64,000 nt of DNA from CAYNWT01 sp964450955 (lineage in GTDB: Bacteria > Planctomycetota > Planctomycetia > Planctomycetales > Planctomycetaceae). Numbering within the stretch: the first letter of the stretch is position 1; every line of letters begins with the position of its first letter. The DNA lies in assembly GCA_964450955.1 (NCBI GenBank), contig CAYVFI010000020.1:60994-124993 (forward strand). The letters are read 5' to 3'. The position numbers were made by a program, and so were the translations under genes. Positions 40,606-49,611 of this stretch are shown one piece after another. The notes under the pieces are model-generated. The model saw only the letters and a program-made list of their open reading frames with translations. It was not told the origin of the DNA and searched no databases.

Positions 40606-42984
40606 ATGTTACGCTTCACGTTAATCTTCATGCTGCTGTTTTTGTGTCCTGACTTCGCGATTGCCAAAGCACCAGATCGGGTCGATTATTGCCGCCGGTT
40701 GCAGCAGGAGATTCAGGGGAAGAAGCACGGGTTTCTGGCCGGCAATGTGACATATTACGTCGGAGGGTTTCACGCGAGTTGGAACCTGAAGGAACACGAA
40801 ACCCTGGGGCTGACGCACCCATTTCATCACGACCTGCGCAGTCGCGGCGTTGGGCTGGTTCAAAGCATCGGCAGCGGGCACAAAGATACCGGAACAGGTA
40901 ACGACTTCTCCGGGTGGGAGTTCTACAAGGACACGCGTGTTCTGTATGGAACCGTCGTGATTGACGGCAAGTCGCATCGTCATCCGGTTCCGCAGAAAAT
41001 GTACTGGCGACCCGATCGGATGATCTGCGAGTACGGAGTTGCCGAAGCTCGGTTGCGAGAGGAAAAATTTATCGCGGCCAACGATGTGGCGTGTTCCATC
41101 ATCACGTCATCCAAGCCGCTGACGTTGCGGTTTGCTGGTCAAAGCTTCTTCGGTCGCAACAGCGTGAGCAGCACAGCCACGATTGATTACGACGCGGACC
41201 ACAACGCCATTCATATAGTCGAAGGCGGAACCACGAAGTGCAAACCAGAAACGGATCGGTCTGAACGAACCGGCCCGATCATGTATCAGGGTATGAGCAC
41301 GGTTCTATCTGCGTCGCGGAATTTCGCCGACAGCCATCGGTTCTCTGAGGGCAAGAACGGACAGCGACAGTACGAATTCGAAGTGCCGTGCGATTCCGAC
41401 GGTGTCGTGCTGGTGTGGGCGATGCATGATGAACACCAACAGGCGCTGAAGAACGCGACTGACGTACTTGGCAAGTCGCGCGAGTTGATGAGCGCGAAGA
41501 CGGCTGACATGAACCGCCAGTTGACCGAAGAGGTGCCTTACTTTCGTTGTTCTGACAAGAAGTTCGAAGACATCTACTACTACCTGTGGTCGCTGTATCT
41601 GATGCACTACATCGACGTTGGGCGTGGGATGGAGATGGAACCGCATACGCAAACGGCCGTCAACAATTTCCTGGGCATGCACCGTTACGATGCGACGTTT
41701 CAGATTAAGGTCGGAGCGTGGACAGCAAACAAATCGCACTACGCTTACGGCAACGTGCTCACATGGAAGCACCTGTTCAAGAATGGACATTACCGCAAGT
41801 CGGCCGATGGTGTGATTGCCTTTTCGGATAACAAAGGCACGACGTGGCATTCAGGTGCTTACGGCAATGAACTCTCAGAGCATGTTCTCGGAGCGTGGCA
41901 AATTTATCAGCACACGGGCGACGTCGAGTTCCTGCGTGACTGCTACGAAGGTTACTTTCGAGAGGTGTTTTACGAACGCATCGCACCGTTCTTTTCAAAC
42001 CACTTCGAAGTCGCCGAAGCACTTATCGCGATGGCCGAATTGACCGGTCACGCGGAGGATGTCGAACACTGGAAGCAACTTGTGCCGCAGGAACCGGTTC
42101 AGATTGACAACTGGTTCCGGCAGCGTTGGCAGATGAATGGTCACAAACATTTCTTTGCCGGTCCAAAAGACGGCATGCTGATGACGACCGGGTTTTGGCA
42201 CATGCGTTCAAAGCACTTTCCACGCGACTACGCTTTGAAGATGGTGGGCTCGTGGGCCGTTGATAAAACGAAAGGGTTTGCCAGCGATGCAGCGCGACCG
42301 TTCCCGCTGGCGATGTCGCGACAGTCGATGAAAAAGTTTGCGTCGCGTCCGGACAATTCGTTCGGGTACACGCCGGACACGGCGTACTTCACGTTAAGTG
42401 GCATGTTTCAACATCGGCTCACTGAACCGGCCTGGCGGCTGACTCTGAAACACCTTGCCAACTACAACTTCAATTCTGACTGGAACATCCCGGTCGCTCC
42501 GGAAGCGTACTCGCGTTCCGGAAAACTGTTTGGCGATCAATACTCAAACTTTAACGCCGGCAAGCTGTTGCTGTACCTCGAAGGCCTGGCCGGACTGGAA
42601 TACTCCATCCCGCGGAACCTGCTTATCGTGCGCGACGCTATGCCTGTTGACTGGAAATGGATGGAGGTGCGATTTCCCATTCGAATGCCGACCCCACAGC
42701 AAACGCATTGGCCAACGGTTCGCTACGAACGATCGCAAAACGGAACTCAAGTCACCAAGTCAGTGCGAGTCACCGACTGTCCATTGCAGATTCGGATCGA
42801 ACCATGGTCAGACGGCAAACGTGTCGTCGGTTCCAAAGCGGTCTCTGACGATTACCAAATCGCGCCGTCCGATTACCAAATCGCGCCGTCCGGTTACCCT
42901 GGCGACACGAAGTTTCAGTTCGGTAAGAACCAATCGACCGCGCAGGTTCAGCTACAGCTGGAGCCAGCCTCAGGCAACAAGTAG
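40606..42984 (+). CDS. Secreted six-hairpin glycosidase-like protein
   Basis: 792 aa with an N-terminal signal peptide (LRFTLIFMLLFLCPDFAIAK). Residues about 25-310 form a beta-sandwich-like N-terminal domain (KKHGFLAGNVTYYVGGFHASWN), and about 320-700 an (alpha/alpha)6 barrel (DIYYYLWSLYLMHYIDVG, HRYDATFQIKVGAW, LSEHVLGAWQIYQHTGD). This matches the six-hairpin glycosidase superfamily, close to the MGH1/GH63-like enzymes. Candidate acidic catalytic residues lie in MEMEPHTQTA and NELSEH; I cannot assign them firmly. Near the C-terminus a 21-bp direct duplication gives two copies of DYQIAPS. Substrate unknown. Confidence 0.83.
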   Translation: MLRFTLIFMLLFLCPDFAIAKAPDRVDYCRRLQQEIQGKKHGFLAGNVTYYVGGFHASWNLKEHETLGLTHPFHHDLRSRGVGLVQSIGSGHKDTGTGNDFSGWEFYKDTRVLYGTVVIDGKSHRHPVPQKMYWRPDRMICEYGVAEARLREEKFIAANDVACSIITSSKPLTLRFAGQSFFGRNSVSSTATIDYDADHNAIHIVEGGTTKCKPETDRSERTGPIMYQGMSTVLSASRNFADSHRFSEGKNGQRQYEFEVPCDSDGVVLVWAMHDEHQQALKNATDVLGKSRELMSAKTADMNRQLTEEVPYFRCSDKKFEDIYYYLWSLYLMHYIDVGRGMEMEPHTQTAVNNFLGMHRYDATFQIKVGAWTANKSHYAYGNVLTWKHLFKNGHYRKSADGVIAFSDNKGTTWHSGAYGNELSEHVLGAWQIYQHTGDVEFLRDCYEGYFREVFYERIAPFFSNHFEVAEALIAMAELTGHAEDVEHWKQLVPQEPVQIDNWFRQRWQMNGHKHFFAGPKDGMLMTTGFWHMRSKHFPRDYALKMVGSWAVDKTKGFASDAARPFPLAMSRQSMKKFASRPDNSFGYTPDTAYFTLSGMFQHRLTEPAWRLTLKHLANYNFNSDWNIPVAPEAYSRSGKLFGDQYSNFNAGKLLLYLEGLAGLEYSIPRNLLIVRDAMPVDWKWMEVRFPIRMPTPQQTHWPTVRYERSQNGTQVTKSVRVTDCPLQIRIEPWSDGKRVVGSKAVSDDYQIAPSDYQIAPSGYPGDTKFQFGKNQSTAQVQLQLEPASGNK
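42850..42891 (+). repeat. Perfect 21-bp tandem duplication in the glycosidase gene
   Basis: GATTACCAAATCGCGCCGTC C occurs twice back to back without a mismatch (42850-42870, 42871-42891), in frame, followed by a third partial copy (GGTTACCC). It encodes DYQIAPS twice. The perfect identity implies a recent event. Confidence 0.9.
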
Positions 42985-42996
42985 CAAACGCGCTGG

Positions 42997-44055
42997 TCAG
43001 GATGTTGCCAGTTTCGCCGCCAGCAACAGCGACTCAATCATCCCGTCGGCATTCGCAGCACCCTGCCACGCGATATCGAACGCCGTTCCATGAGTCGGAC
43101 TGGTTCTAACAATCGGGATACCCAGCGTCACGTTTATCGCACTGTCAAACCCGATAAGCTTCACCGGTATGTGTCCCTGATCGTGGTACATGGCGACAAC
43201 GCCCTGGAACTCCCCCAGAAACGCGCGGCGGATGAGCGTGTCGGTTGGGAGCGGACCCACGGCTTTGATTCCATCCGACACAGCGCTGGTTATTGCGGGT
43301 TGGATGATGGTTGATTCTTCGTCGCCAAACAGGCCGCCTTCGCCGCCATGTGGGTTCAAAGCGCATACGCCGATAGATGGTTCTTCAATGCCGAGCCGTT
43401 TCAGGAACCGATCGACGAGGCCAATTTTTTCGTGAATTGATTCTGTTGTCAGCAGCTCCGGGACGCTGCGAATCGATGTGTGCAGTGTCACGTGGGCGAT
43501 AGCGACACCGTGCTGTCTGCTAATCGGATTACCAATCAGAGTTCTGGTTCCCTCCAGCGCGGCGGCTGAAAGGTGCAGCATCATGGCGAAGTCTTCGACG
43601 CTGAATTCGTCGGCCAAAATTTCCGTGTGGCCGGGGAAGTCGATCCCGGCCGCGGACAAAGCGGCTTTGTTTAGCGGTGCGGTACAGATTCCGTCCAGGC
43701 GTCCGTCGCCTGCAGCACGCGCAGCAAATCGCAGGCAATCATGAGCGAACCGGCCGGCGCCGGCGGTGACTTTGGCGGGTTCCACGGTCGGGGTTTCAAT
43801 TCCCTCCGGTGCCCAACAAGCGATCGTGTTGTTATTGGCCGGTGGCTTAGCACCTTCGACCTGCTGCACTTCGGCCGCGTCGGTTAACGAATCGATGGCT
43901 TGCCGCAGAATATCGGGCGAACCGATCACGACCGGCTGGCACATGGCCAGCACGCGATCGTCCAGCACGGCTCGAACGACAACTTCAGGGCCGATGCCGT
44001 TAACATCGCCCAGCGTGACACCAATTCGCGGTCGTGTTTTTGCTTCTCCTTGCAT
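42997..44055 (-). CDS. pdxA: 4-hydroxythreonine-4-phosphate dehydrogenase
   Basis: 352 aa from ATG 44055; the frame is open to 44289, but that extension would overlap the divergent XdhC gene and lacks similarity. PdxA signatures: RIGVTLGDVNGIGPEVV, CTAPLNKAAL (active-site Lys), FPGHTEILADE (metal His), HVTLHTSI, GLNPHGGEGG (reads CALNPHGGEGGLFGDEE) and MYHDQGHIPVKL. It oxidises 4-phosphohydroxy-threonine in the pyridoxal phosphate pathway. A pdxA paralog group of dehydrogenases (PdxA2) exists, so another sugar-acid phosphate substrate is possible. Convergent with the glycosidase gene (12 bp). Confidence 0.92.
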   Translation of the reverse strand: MQGEAKTRPRIGVTLGDVNGIGPEVVVRAVLDDRVLAMCQPVVIGSPDILRQAIDSLTDAAEVQQVEGAKPPANNNTIACWAPEGIETPTVEPAKVTAGAGRFAHDCLRFAARAAGDGRLDGICTAPLNKAALSAAGIDFPGHTEILADEFSVEDFAMMLHLSAAALEGTRTLIGNPISRQHGVAIAHVTLHTSIRSVPELLTTESIHEKIGLVDRFLKRLGIEEPSIGVCALNPHGGEGGLFGDEESTIIQPAITSAVSDGIKAVGPLPTDTLIRRAFLGEFQGVVAMYHDQGHIPVKLIGFDSAINVTLGIPIVRTSPTHGTAFDIAWQGAANADGMIESLLLAAKLATS

Positions 44056-44144
44056 TCTGCCAATGATAGTCGATAAAGACCGGTTGACGAACAATACGCC
44101 AGAGCACTCGTTCTCCGGCCGATCCATTCGATTGTGTTTTTCAC

Positions 44145-44167
44145 CAGTGCGACTGTCCGTCGCACTG
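44145..44167. promoter_or_regulatory. Perfect inverted repeat CAGTGCGAC-tgtcc-GTCGCACTG
   Basis: 9-bp arms with a 5-nt loop, ending 27 bp before the XdhC start and 90 bp before pdxA. It may act as an operator shared by the divergent genes or as a 5'-leader hairpin for XdhC. There is no T-run. Confidence 0.5.
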
Positions 44168-44193
44168 TCAGATTTTAGAACCGGAGACCCACC

Positions 44194-45255
44194 GTGCGCG
44201 AGTTGCTTTCGCGGCTCATTGAGTCCACTCAGAATCAACAGCCTGTCGTTTACACAGCGCTGGTGGAAACGCGCGGTTCGACTCCACAAAAAGCCGGCGC
44301 GGTGATGCTTGTGTTTGCAGACGGGTCGCAGGTGGGAACGCTGGGCGGGGGGTGCGTCGAAGCCGAAGTCAAACGCCGGGCGATTGCGAACTTGAAAAGC
44401 GGCCAGCGAGAGTTAATGACGTTCAAGCTGGACAGCAACTACGGCTGGGACGACGGGCTGATTTGCGGCGGGCGAATGAGCATGCTGGTGGATCCGATTC
44501 TGCCAGGCGATGACATTTCGTATTTCACAACGTTCGCCGATTGTCTGGGGCGTGACGAACCGTGTACGGAAGCTGTGGTCGTACAGGAAGACGCGACTCC
44601 GGACCGGTTCCTGCTTGATCGAACCGGCAAGCAACTTGCTGCTCGCGCGGAGAACCGACTGCCGGCTTCAGCGGTGGAGAATCTGCGCGACGTGAACCTG
44701 AGACCGCGGCCGCATGTTGCGAACGGCATCTCGTACCTACCACAGGCTCAAAGATGCCGTCTGGTGATTGTTGGAGCCGGACATGTTGGACAGAAGGTGG
44801 CAGCGCTGGCCAGCGATGTTGGTTTCCGCGTCTGGGTTGCGGACGATCGTGACGACTACTGCAGTGACGAACGCTTTCCATCGGCCGAGAAGTTAGTCGT
44901 TGGGCCCATTGAGAACACGGCCGAACAACTTGAAGTCGACACCAACACATTTTGCATCATCGTGACCCGCGGGCACAATCACGATGAAACCGCGCTATTC
45001 CATCTGGCCAACACGCCGGCTCGATACGTCGGCATGATCGGCAGCAATCGGAAAATCAGGTTGATATTCGAAGACCTGAAGCGCGACGGCATTAGCGAGG
45101 ATGTACTGCGCCGCGTGCATGCTCCCGTTGGCTTTGATATTGGTTCGCAGACGGTTCCCGAGATCGCGATTAGCATCGTTGCGGAATTGATTGCGTTCCG
45201 AAATATGGATTCGATTCCGGCCAGCGTCATTCGCCCATCTCTGCTGGCAGATTGA
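44194..45255 (+). CDS. XdhC/CoxI family molybdenum-enzyme accessory protein
   Basis: 353 aa. GTG 44194 with GGAG 8 nt upstream. The N-terminal XdhC/CoxI domain (VETRGSTPQKAGAVMLV and VGTLGGGCVEAEV, then the WDDGLICGGRM block with the conserved Cys) is followed by the C-terminal Rossmann-like XdhC domain (LVIVGAGHVGQKVAAL, VTRGHNHDETAL, YVGMIGSNRK and GFDIGSQTVPEIAISI). XdhC proteins insert or protect the sulfurated molybdenum cofactor of xanthine dehydrogenase-type enzymes. No such enzyme is encoded in the window, so this copy is orphaned here. A terminator follows. Confidence 0.93.
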   Translation: MRELLSRLIESTQNQQPVVYTALVETRGSTPQKAGAVMLVFADGSQVGTLGGGCVEAEVKRRAIANLKSGQRELMTFKLDSNYGWDDGLICGGRMSMLVDPILPGDDISYFTTFADCLGRDEPCTEAVVVQEDATPDRFLLDRTGKQLAARAENRLPASAVENLRDVNLRPRPHVANGISYLPQAQRCRLVIVGAGHVGQKVAALASDVGFRVWVADDRDDYCSDERFPSAEKLVVGPIENTAEQLEVDTNTFCIIVTRGHNHDETALFHLANTPARYVGMIGSNRKIRLIFEDLKRDGISEDVLRRVHAPVGFDIGSQTVPEIAISIVAELIAFRNMDSIPASVIRPSLLAD

Positions 45256-45281
45256 AGGACCTGGCAGAAGGACTGAACCAA

Positions 45282-45308
45282 AAAGGCCACCCCAGAGGAG
45301 TGGCCTTT
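45282..45308. terminator. Terminator hairpin AAAGGCCAC ... GTGGCCTTT
   Basis: A perfect 9-bp stem with a 9-nt loop (45282-45290, 45300-45308), 27 bp after the XdhC stop. It is preceded by an A-run and followed by GATTTGG, and can serve the convergent metallopeptidase gene too. Confidence 0.8.
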
Positions 45309-45348
45309 GATTTGGCTGTGTCAGAATTTCACGGGTAAGCCTGCAGTC

Positions 45349-46974
45349 CTATTCCAGACCCAAAACCTTCGCACCCTGTTCGAACACGATATCGACGGGG
45401 ATTCCTTCGGCTTCCAGTCGTTCCAGATCGGCCTTCAGGGTTGAACCGACGAACGCGTTGTTTTCGATAAACTTCGCCGCCGCCGCGTAGTCGCCTTCAC
45501 CCTGAAGCTTGAGTAGCACCTGCGTGAGTTCGGTTGCCGCCTTCTTTAGCTGGTCAGGATTAATGCGGTACAGCCCATCGTCGCCGCGTGTAAACGCTTC
45601 GCGTTCTTTGAAGAAGTTAAACCGAATCATGTTGGCTTTGCCGTGAGCACTGCTGGCTCCAAACCGCACCGATCGGAAAATGCTGCTCATGAACGTCACG
45701 TAGTAGTCCATGCGTTCGCCTTCGGTCAGTTCACCACTGTCCAACAGCGTGTCGATCATGTACAGGCCCAGAATGTCGGCCTTACCTTCTTCCAGCGCAC
45801 TGCTGGTTTCGCGCAGAGCGTCTCTAACGGTTCCCTTGCCGGTGATCGTGTTCTTGATGCCCAGCCCGTGAGCCACTTCGTGGAACATTGTGTTGCTAAA
45901 GAACGCGTTGAATGTGATGTGCTTGCGCTGGTCTTCGACAATCAGGCTGCCCGCCAGCGGAACCAGAATCGTGTCGAACTTGGCCTGCATCGCGTTCTTA
46001 AGCTGCAGCCGTCGCGAACCTTTGGCCAGTTGAACTTCTTCGTCGTTGGGAAGGTTAATGGCGATGGTCTTGGAACCAGCGTTGCAATCACCCGCGTAGT
46101 AGACGACATCGTACGCGTTCAAATCGGAGTTCAGACCGGGGCGTTCTTTCTTGTACTTGTCTTCAACGGGCAGGCCTTCCTGCAGCTTCGGCAACATGGC
46201 CGCGTACTTACTAAGCCGCTTGCTCCACTCCATGTCCTTAATCAGGACATAGCACTCGTGAGCCGCCTTGTAGCCGAACAATTGGTCCTCGTAAGTTTCA
46301 ATCGGGCCGATGACGCAATCGATTTTGTTGGTCTTCATATCCATCCACAGCATGTCACTGGGCTGGTAATTGTCGGTTCGTAGCGCTTTGGCTCGAGCGG
46401 TCAGGTACGACTTGAAACCGTCATCTTCGGCCAGCTTTGCGGCTTCATCCAGATGAGCCGCCGCCTTGCGAGTGAGGAACCCAAACGCGGCTTTGTACCC
46501 AAGCGAATACAACCGCCCGTCCGAATTTCGCTTGATAATTGTGTACAGACTGCGAAAGTTTGCTTCGTCTTTCGGGTTGTCAGCGATGTGCTTTTCGAAC
46601 TCATCCTTCGTCATGTCGGCCGGGTAAAAGTTCGCTCCAGCCGGCTTCTTGCGCGATCCCTCAATAAAGATCGCGTTGTCGTTAAGCCGGTCCCACGGTC
46701 CGTAGTTGATGCGAGCAAACTTCCTGAGCCCCTTGTTCTTTTGCGCACTCAGGAATGAGTTTTGATTGCCATAAGCTTCGCGCCAGAATGTCTGATCCAT
46801 CAGCTTCGCAGCCTCGATCAAGTGACCCAGCATCTTCTTTTGATTCTCGCTAAGCGAAGACAGGTCGGCTTCCAGCTTAACGGTGGCGTATTTTTGGTTG
46901 AGCTTCGCCGCTTTGCCTTTTTGAGCAAGGGCAGGCGTCACGAGGACAGAAAGCAGAAGAAGGAACCGGATCAT
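45349..46974 (-). CDS. Secreted M49-like (dipeptidyl-peptidase III-related) zinc metallopeptidase
   Basis: 541 aa. ATG 46974 has GGAG 8 nt upstream and opens a signal peptide (IRFLLLLSVLVTPALAQ); the open frame runs further 5' to 47238 but overlaps the SecA leader. The middle has CVIGPIETYEDQLFGYKAAHE, as in the DPP III-related family, then a zinc site H365-E-V-A-H369 in FHEVAHGLG and a downstream glutamate in LEEGKAD (395-400). Classical DPP III has HEXXGH; this one has a plain HEXXH with the residue order HEVAHG. It probably cleaves peptides outside the cytoplasm. Function of the family in planctomycetes is undescribed to my knowledge. Confidence 0.82.
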   Translation of the reverse strand: MIRFLLLLSVLVTPALAQKGKAAKLNQKYATVKLEADLSSLSENQKKMLGHLIEAAKLMDQTFWREAYGNQNSFLSAQKNKGLRKFARINYGPWDRLNDNAIFIEGSRKKPAGANFYPADMTKDEFEKHIADNPKDEANFRSLYTIIKRNSDGRLYSLGYKAAFGFLTRKAAAHLDEAAKLAEDDGFKSYLTARAKALRTDNYQPSDMLWMDMKTNKIDCVIGPIETYEDQLFGYKAAHECYVLIKDMEWSKRLSKYAAMLPKLQEGLPVEDKYKKERPGLNSDLNAYDVVYYAGDCNAGSKTIAINLPNDEEVQLAKGSRRLQLKNAMQAKFDTILVPLAGSLIVEDQRKHITFNAFFSNTMFHEVAHGLGIKNTITGKGTVRDALRETSSALEEGKADILGLYMIDTLLDSGELTEGERMDYYVTFMSSIFRSVRFGASSAHGKANMIRFNFFKEREAFTRGDDGLYRINPDQLKKAATELTQVLLKLQGEGDYAAAAKFIENNAFVGSTLKADLERLEAEGIPVDIVFEQGAKVLGLE

Positions 46975-47227
46975 CTGTTGCTCCGAGTTGTGCGTTGGTT
47001 GTTTATATGCCAACGATTGTTGCGAACCGCCCCGGCGGATGCCACCTGGCAAAAGCGCAGGTTTCAAAAAGAACGTCAGAAGCGCGAACCGGCGAAGGTA
47101 GACACGAAGTTGGCAACGTAGTTCGCCACATTTTCCAGATTGCTGGTTCCTTCCGAAAACTGTGTAATCCATTCTCGAATGATTCTCGTTAGTGCATCTG
47201 TCATCCGACGTACTTAACGGGCATCTC

Positions 47228-49582
47228 ATGGATTGCATCGTGCCGATAAAGAAACTTGCATCTCGAATTTACGAACTCGGATTCCGCATTCGGCATGGTG
47301 TTGCTGTTTCGAACCGCAAGTACGAAACGATGGTCGGACGGATTACGGTCATCGGCGAAACTTTTTCAGCGATGCCGGACAGGGAGTTCCGCAAAGCGGC
47401 TGAGGCTGTGCGATCGTGGTGCACTGATCGGTCGCACGAAAAAGATGCCACGCTGCGTGCGCTGGCGATCGCAAGGGAAGCTGCATTCAGAACCACCGGG
47501 CTGCGGCCTTATGATGTGCAGTTGCTGGCGGCGCTTGCGCTGAACGACAAGAAATGCGTTGAGATGTACACCGGCGAAGGCAAGACACTGGCGGCGGCGC
47601 TGACTGTGTGTTTGCAGGCGTTCGCAGGGAAAGGTGTGCATGTCCTGACATTCAACGACTATCTGGCTGAACGCGATGCGCGTTGGATGGGACCGTTGTT
47701 TGAGTTATTCGATTTGTCGGTTGGGTTTATCTGCCAGGGCATGACGACTCAACAACGGCGGGATGCCTACGCGTGCGACATTACTTACGTGACGGCCAGG
47801 GAGGCTGGCTTCGACTACCTGCGCGATCAGAACTGTGAGGACAAAAGCGATCGTGTTCAGCGTGGGTTCCACTTTGCGATTGTTGACGAAGCCGATTCCA
47901 CTTTGATTGATGAGGCGCGGATTCCTTTGGTTCTGGCTGTCGAAGATGAACGGGACGATACGAACCTGTACGACGTGGCTAAGTTGGTTCAATCGTTGCG
48001 ACCTGGTTACGACTACCGGGTGCAAGGGGATGGGCGGAATAGTTCGTTCACAGAACAAGGCATTCTGCAACTTGAACAAACGCTGAATTGTGGCCCGTTG
48101 CATAGCGAAGAAAATGTCGGGCGGCTGTCACGAATGAACGTCGCGCTGCATGCTCAGGTTCTTCTTCATCGCGATATCGACTACATCGTGCGCGATGGCT
48201 CGATTGAGTTGATTGACGAGTTTACTGGTCGTGTGGCCGATAATCGTCGGTGGCCGGGCGGAATTCAGGCGGCACTGGAGGCAAAAGAGGGATTGGAAAT
48301 CCAACCGCAGGGCCGGATTCTAAATTCCATCACCATGCAATATTTCCTGGAACTCTACAGCGGCCTGGCCGGCATGTCCGGAACCGCGCAGGAATCGACA
48401 GGAGAGCTGGACGAATTCTACGATTTGAAAGTCGTTGTTGTTCCGCCCAACCGGCCGTGGATTCGAGTGGATCATCCTGATCGCATCTTCGCCACACGTG
48501 AGGCGAAGTTTGCGGCGATAGTGGATGAGGTCAAAACAGAGTACACACGTCGCAGGCCCGTACTTGTCGGAACCGCAAGTGTTGGTGAATCCGAATACCT
48601 CGCAGACATGCTACGCCAGCATGGTGTGGAATGCCGAGTTCTGAACGCGGCGAACGACTACGATGAAGCTGAAATTGTGGCCGAAGCCGGTGCCTTGGGA
48701 GCGGTCACGATTTCCACAAATATGGCGGGCCGCGGAACGGACATCAAACTGGGAGGCAGTGACGAACGCGATCGCGATGCGGTCGTCGGGCTTGGTGGCC
48801 TGTATGTGATTGGTACGAACCGGCATGAGAGCCGCCGGATTGACAACCAGTTGCGTGGCCGATCAGGAAGGCAGGGCGATCCTGGCGAGTCGCGGTTCTT
48901 CATCAGTCTGCAGGACGACTTGCTGAGCCGATTTGGTATCAAGGACTTCGCTGCGGCGACCGGATCGGATGTGGACGGATCGATCAACAATCCTGAAGTC
49001 GGTAAAAAGCTGGCTCATCTGCAGCGCATTATCGAGGGCCAGAGTTTTGACATTCGTCGCATGCTGCGGAAGTACGCGTTCCTGTTGGAACGCCAGCGCC
49101 GGGAAATCTGCCAGCTCCGCGATAACCTAATCGAACGCGCAACAGTGCCAACTTACACGCGCGATGTTGTGCCTGAGTTCTATCGCGAGCTGGTGACCAC
49201 GTGGGGCGAACCGCATATCAACGAGATCGAAAGCCGCGTCGCCCTGCGGCATATTGAACGCTGCTGGAGCGAACATTTAGATCACGCGGGAGAGATTCGC
49301 GACAATATCCATCTGGTAAGTCTTGGCGGCTTTAATGCGTTTGATGAGTTCAATCGGGAAATGAACCGCGAGTTCCGGCTGCTCAACAAAACCATCGACG
49401 AACGTGTCGTGCAGACGATGAAGACCGCCACAATTACGGATGACGGCATTGATCTTGAGAAAGAGGGCCTGAAGGCTCCGTCATCGACCTGGACTTACAT
49501 GATCACAGACAACCCGAAGGGCGGGGTCCTGAACCAGTTGACCAAAGGCATCGTGCGATTGGCCAAAGGCTGGTTCCGTTAG
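47228..49582 (+). CDS. Divergent short SecA (accessory SecA-like translocase ATPase)
   Basis: 784 aa, shorter than the canonical 850-900. ATG 47228. Walker A is MYTGEGKTLAAA, Walker B FAIVDEADSTLIDEARIPL (DEAD for the usual DEVD), then LAGMSGTA, STNMAGRGTDIKLGG and NQLRGRSGRQGDPGESRFFISLQDDLL from the second nucleotide-binding fold. A helical scaffold region has HWSEHL-like CWSEHLDHAGEIRDNIHLVSLG where housekeeping SecA has HWREHL...LRQGI.LR. The zinc-binding C-terminal tail is absent. It is therefore probably a second SecA for a subset of proteins. It is divergent from the secreted metallopeptidase gene, with 253 bp between starts. Confidence 0.9.
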   Translation: MDCIVPIKKLASRIYELGFRIRHGVAVSNRKYETMVGRITVIGETFSAMPDREFRKAAEAVRSWCTDRSHEKDATLRALAIAREAAFRTTGLRPYDVQLLAALALNDKKCVEMYTGEGKTLAAALTVCLQAFAGKGVHVLTFNDYLAERDARWMGPLFELFDLSVGFICQGMTTQQRRDAYACDITYVTAREAGFDYLRDQNCEDKSDRVQRGFHFAIVDEADSTLIDEARIPLVLAVEDERDDTNLYDVAKLVQSLRPGYDYRVQGDGRNSSFTEQGILQLEQTLNCGPLHSEENVGRLSRMNVALHAQVLLHRDIDYIVRDGSIELIDEFTGRVADNRRWPGGIQAALEAKEGLEIQPQGRILNSITMQYFLELYSGLAGMSGTAQESTGELDEFYDLKVVVVPPNRPWIRVDHPDRIFATREAKFAAIVDEVKTEYTRRRPVLVGTASVGESEYLADMLRQHGVECRVLNAANDYDEAEIVAEAGALGAVTISTNMAGRGTDIKLGGSDERDRDAVVGLGGLYVIGTNRHESRRIDNQLRGRSGRQGDPGESRFFISLQDDLLSRFGIKDFAAATGSDVDGSINNPEVGKKLAHLQRIIEGQSFDIRRMLRKYAFLLERQRREICQLRDNLIERATVPTYTRDVVPEFYRELVTTWGEPHINEIESRVALRHIERCWSEHLDHAGEIRDNIHLVSLGGFNAFDEFNREMNREFRLLNKTIDERVVQTMKTATITDDGIDLEKEGLKAPSSTWTYMITDNPKGGVLNQLTKGIVRLAKGWFR

Positions 49583-49611
49583 ACGTTGCTGCAGGCTGGA
49601 AGCGGAGTTAA

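Noticed and set aside
42997..44289. Longer pdxA start at 44289
   Set aside because: It would overlap the divergent XdhC gene by about 95 bp and adds a segment without PdxA similarity; ATG 44055 gives the family's usual length.
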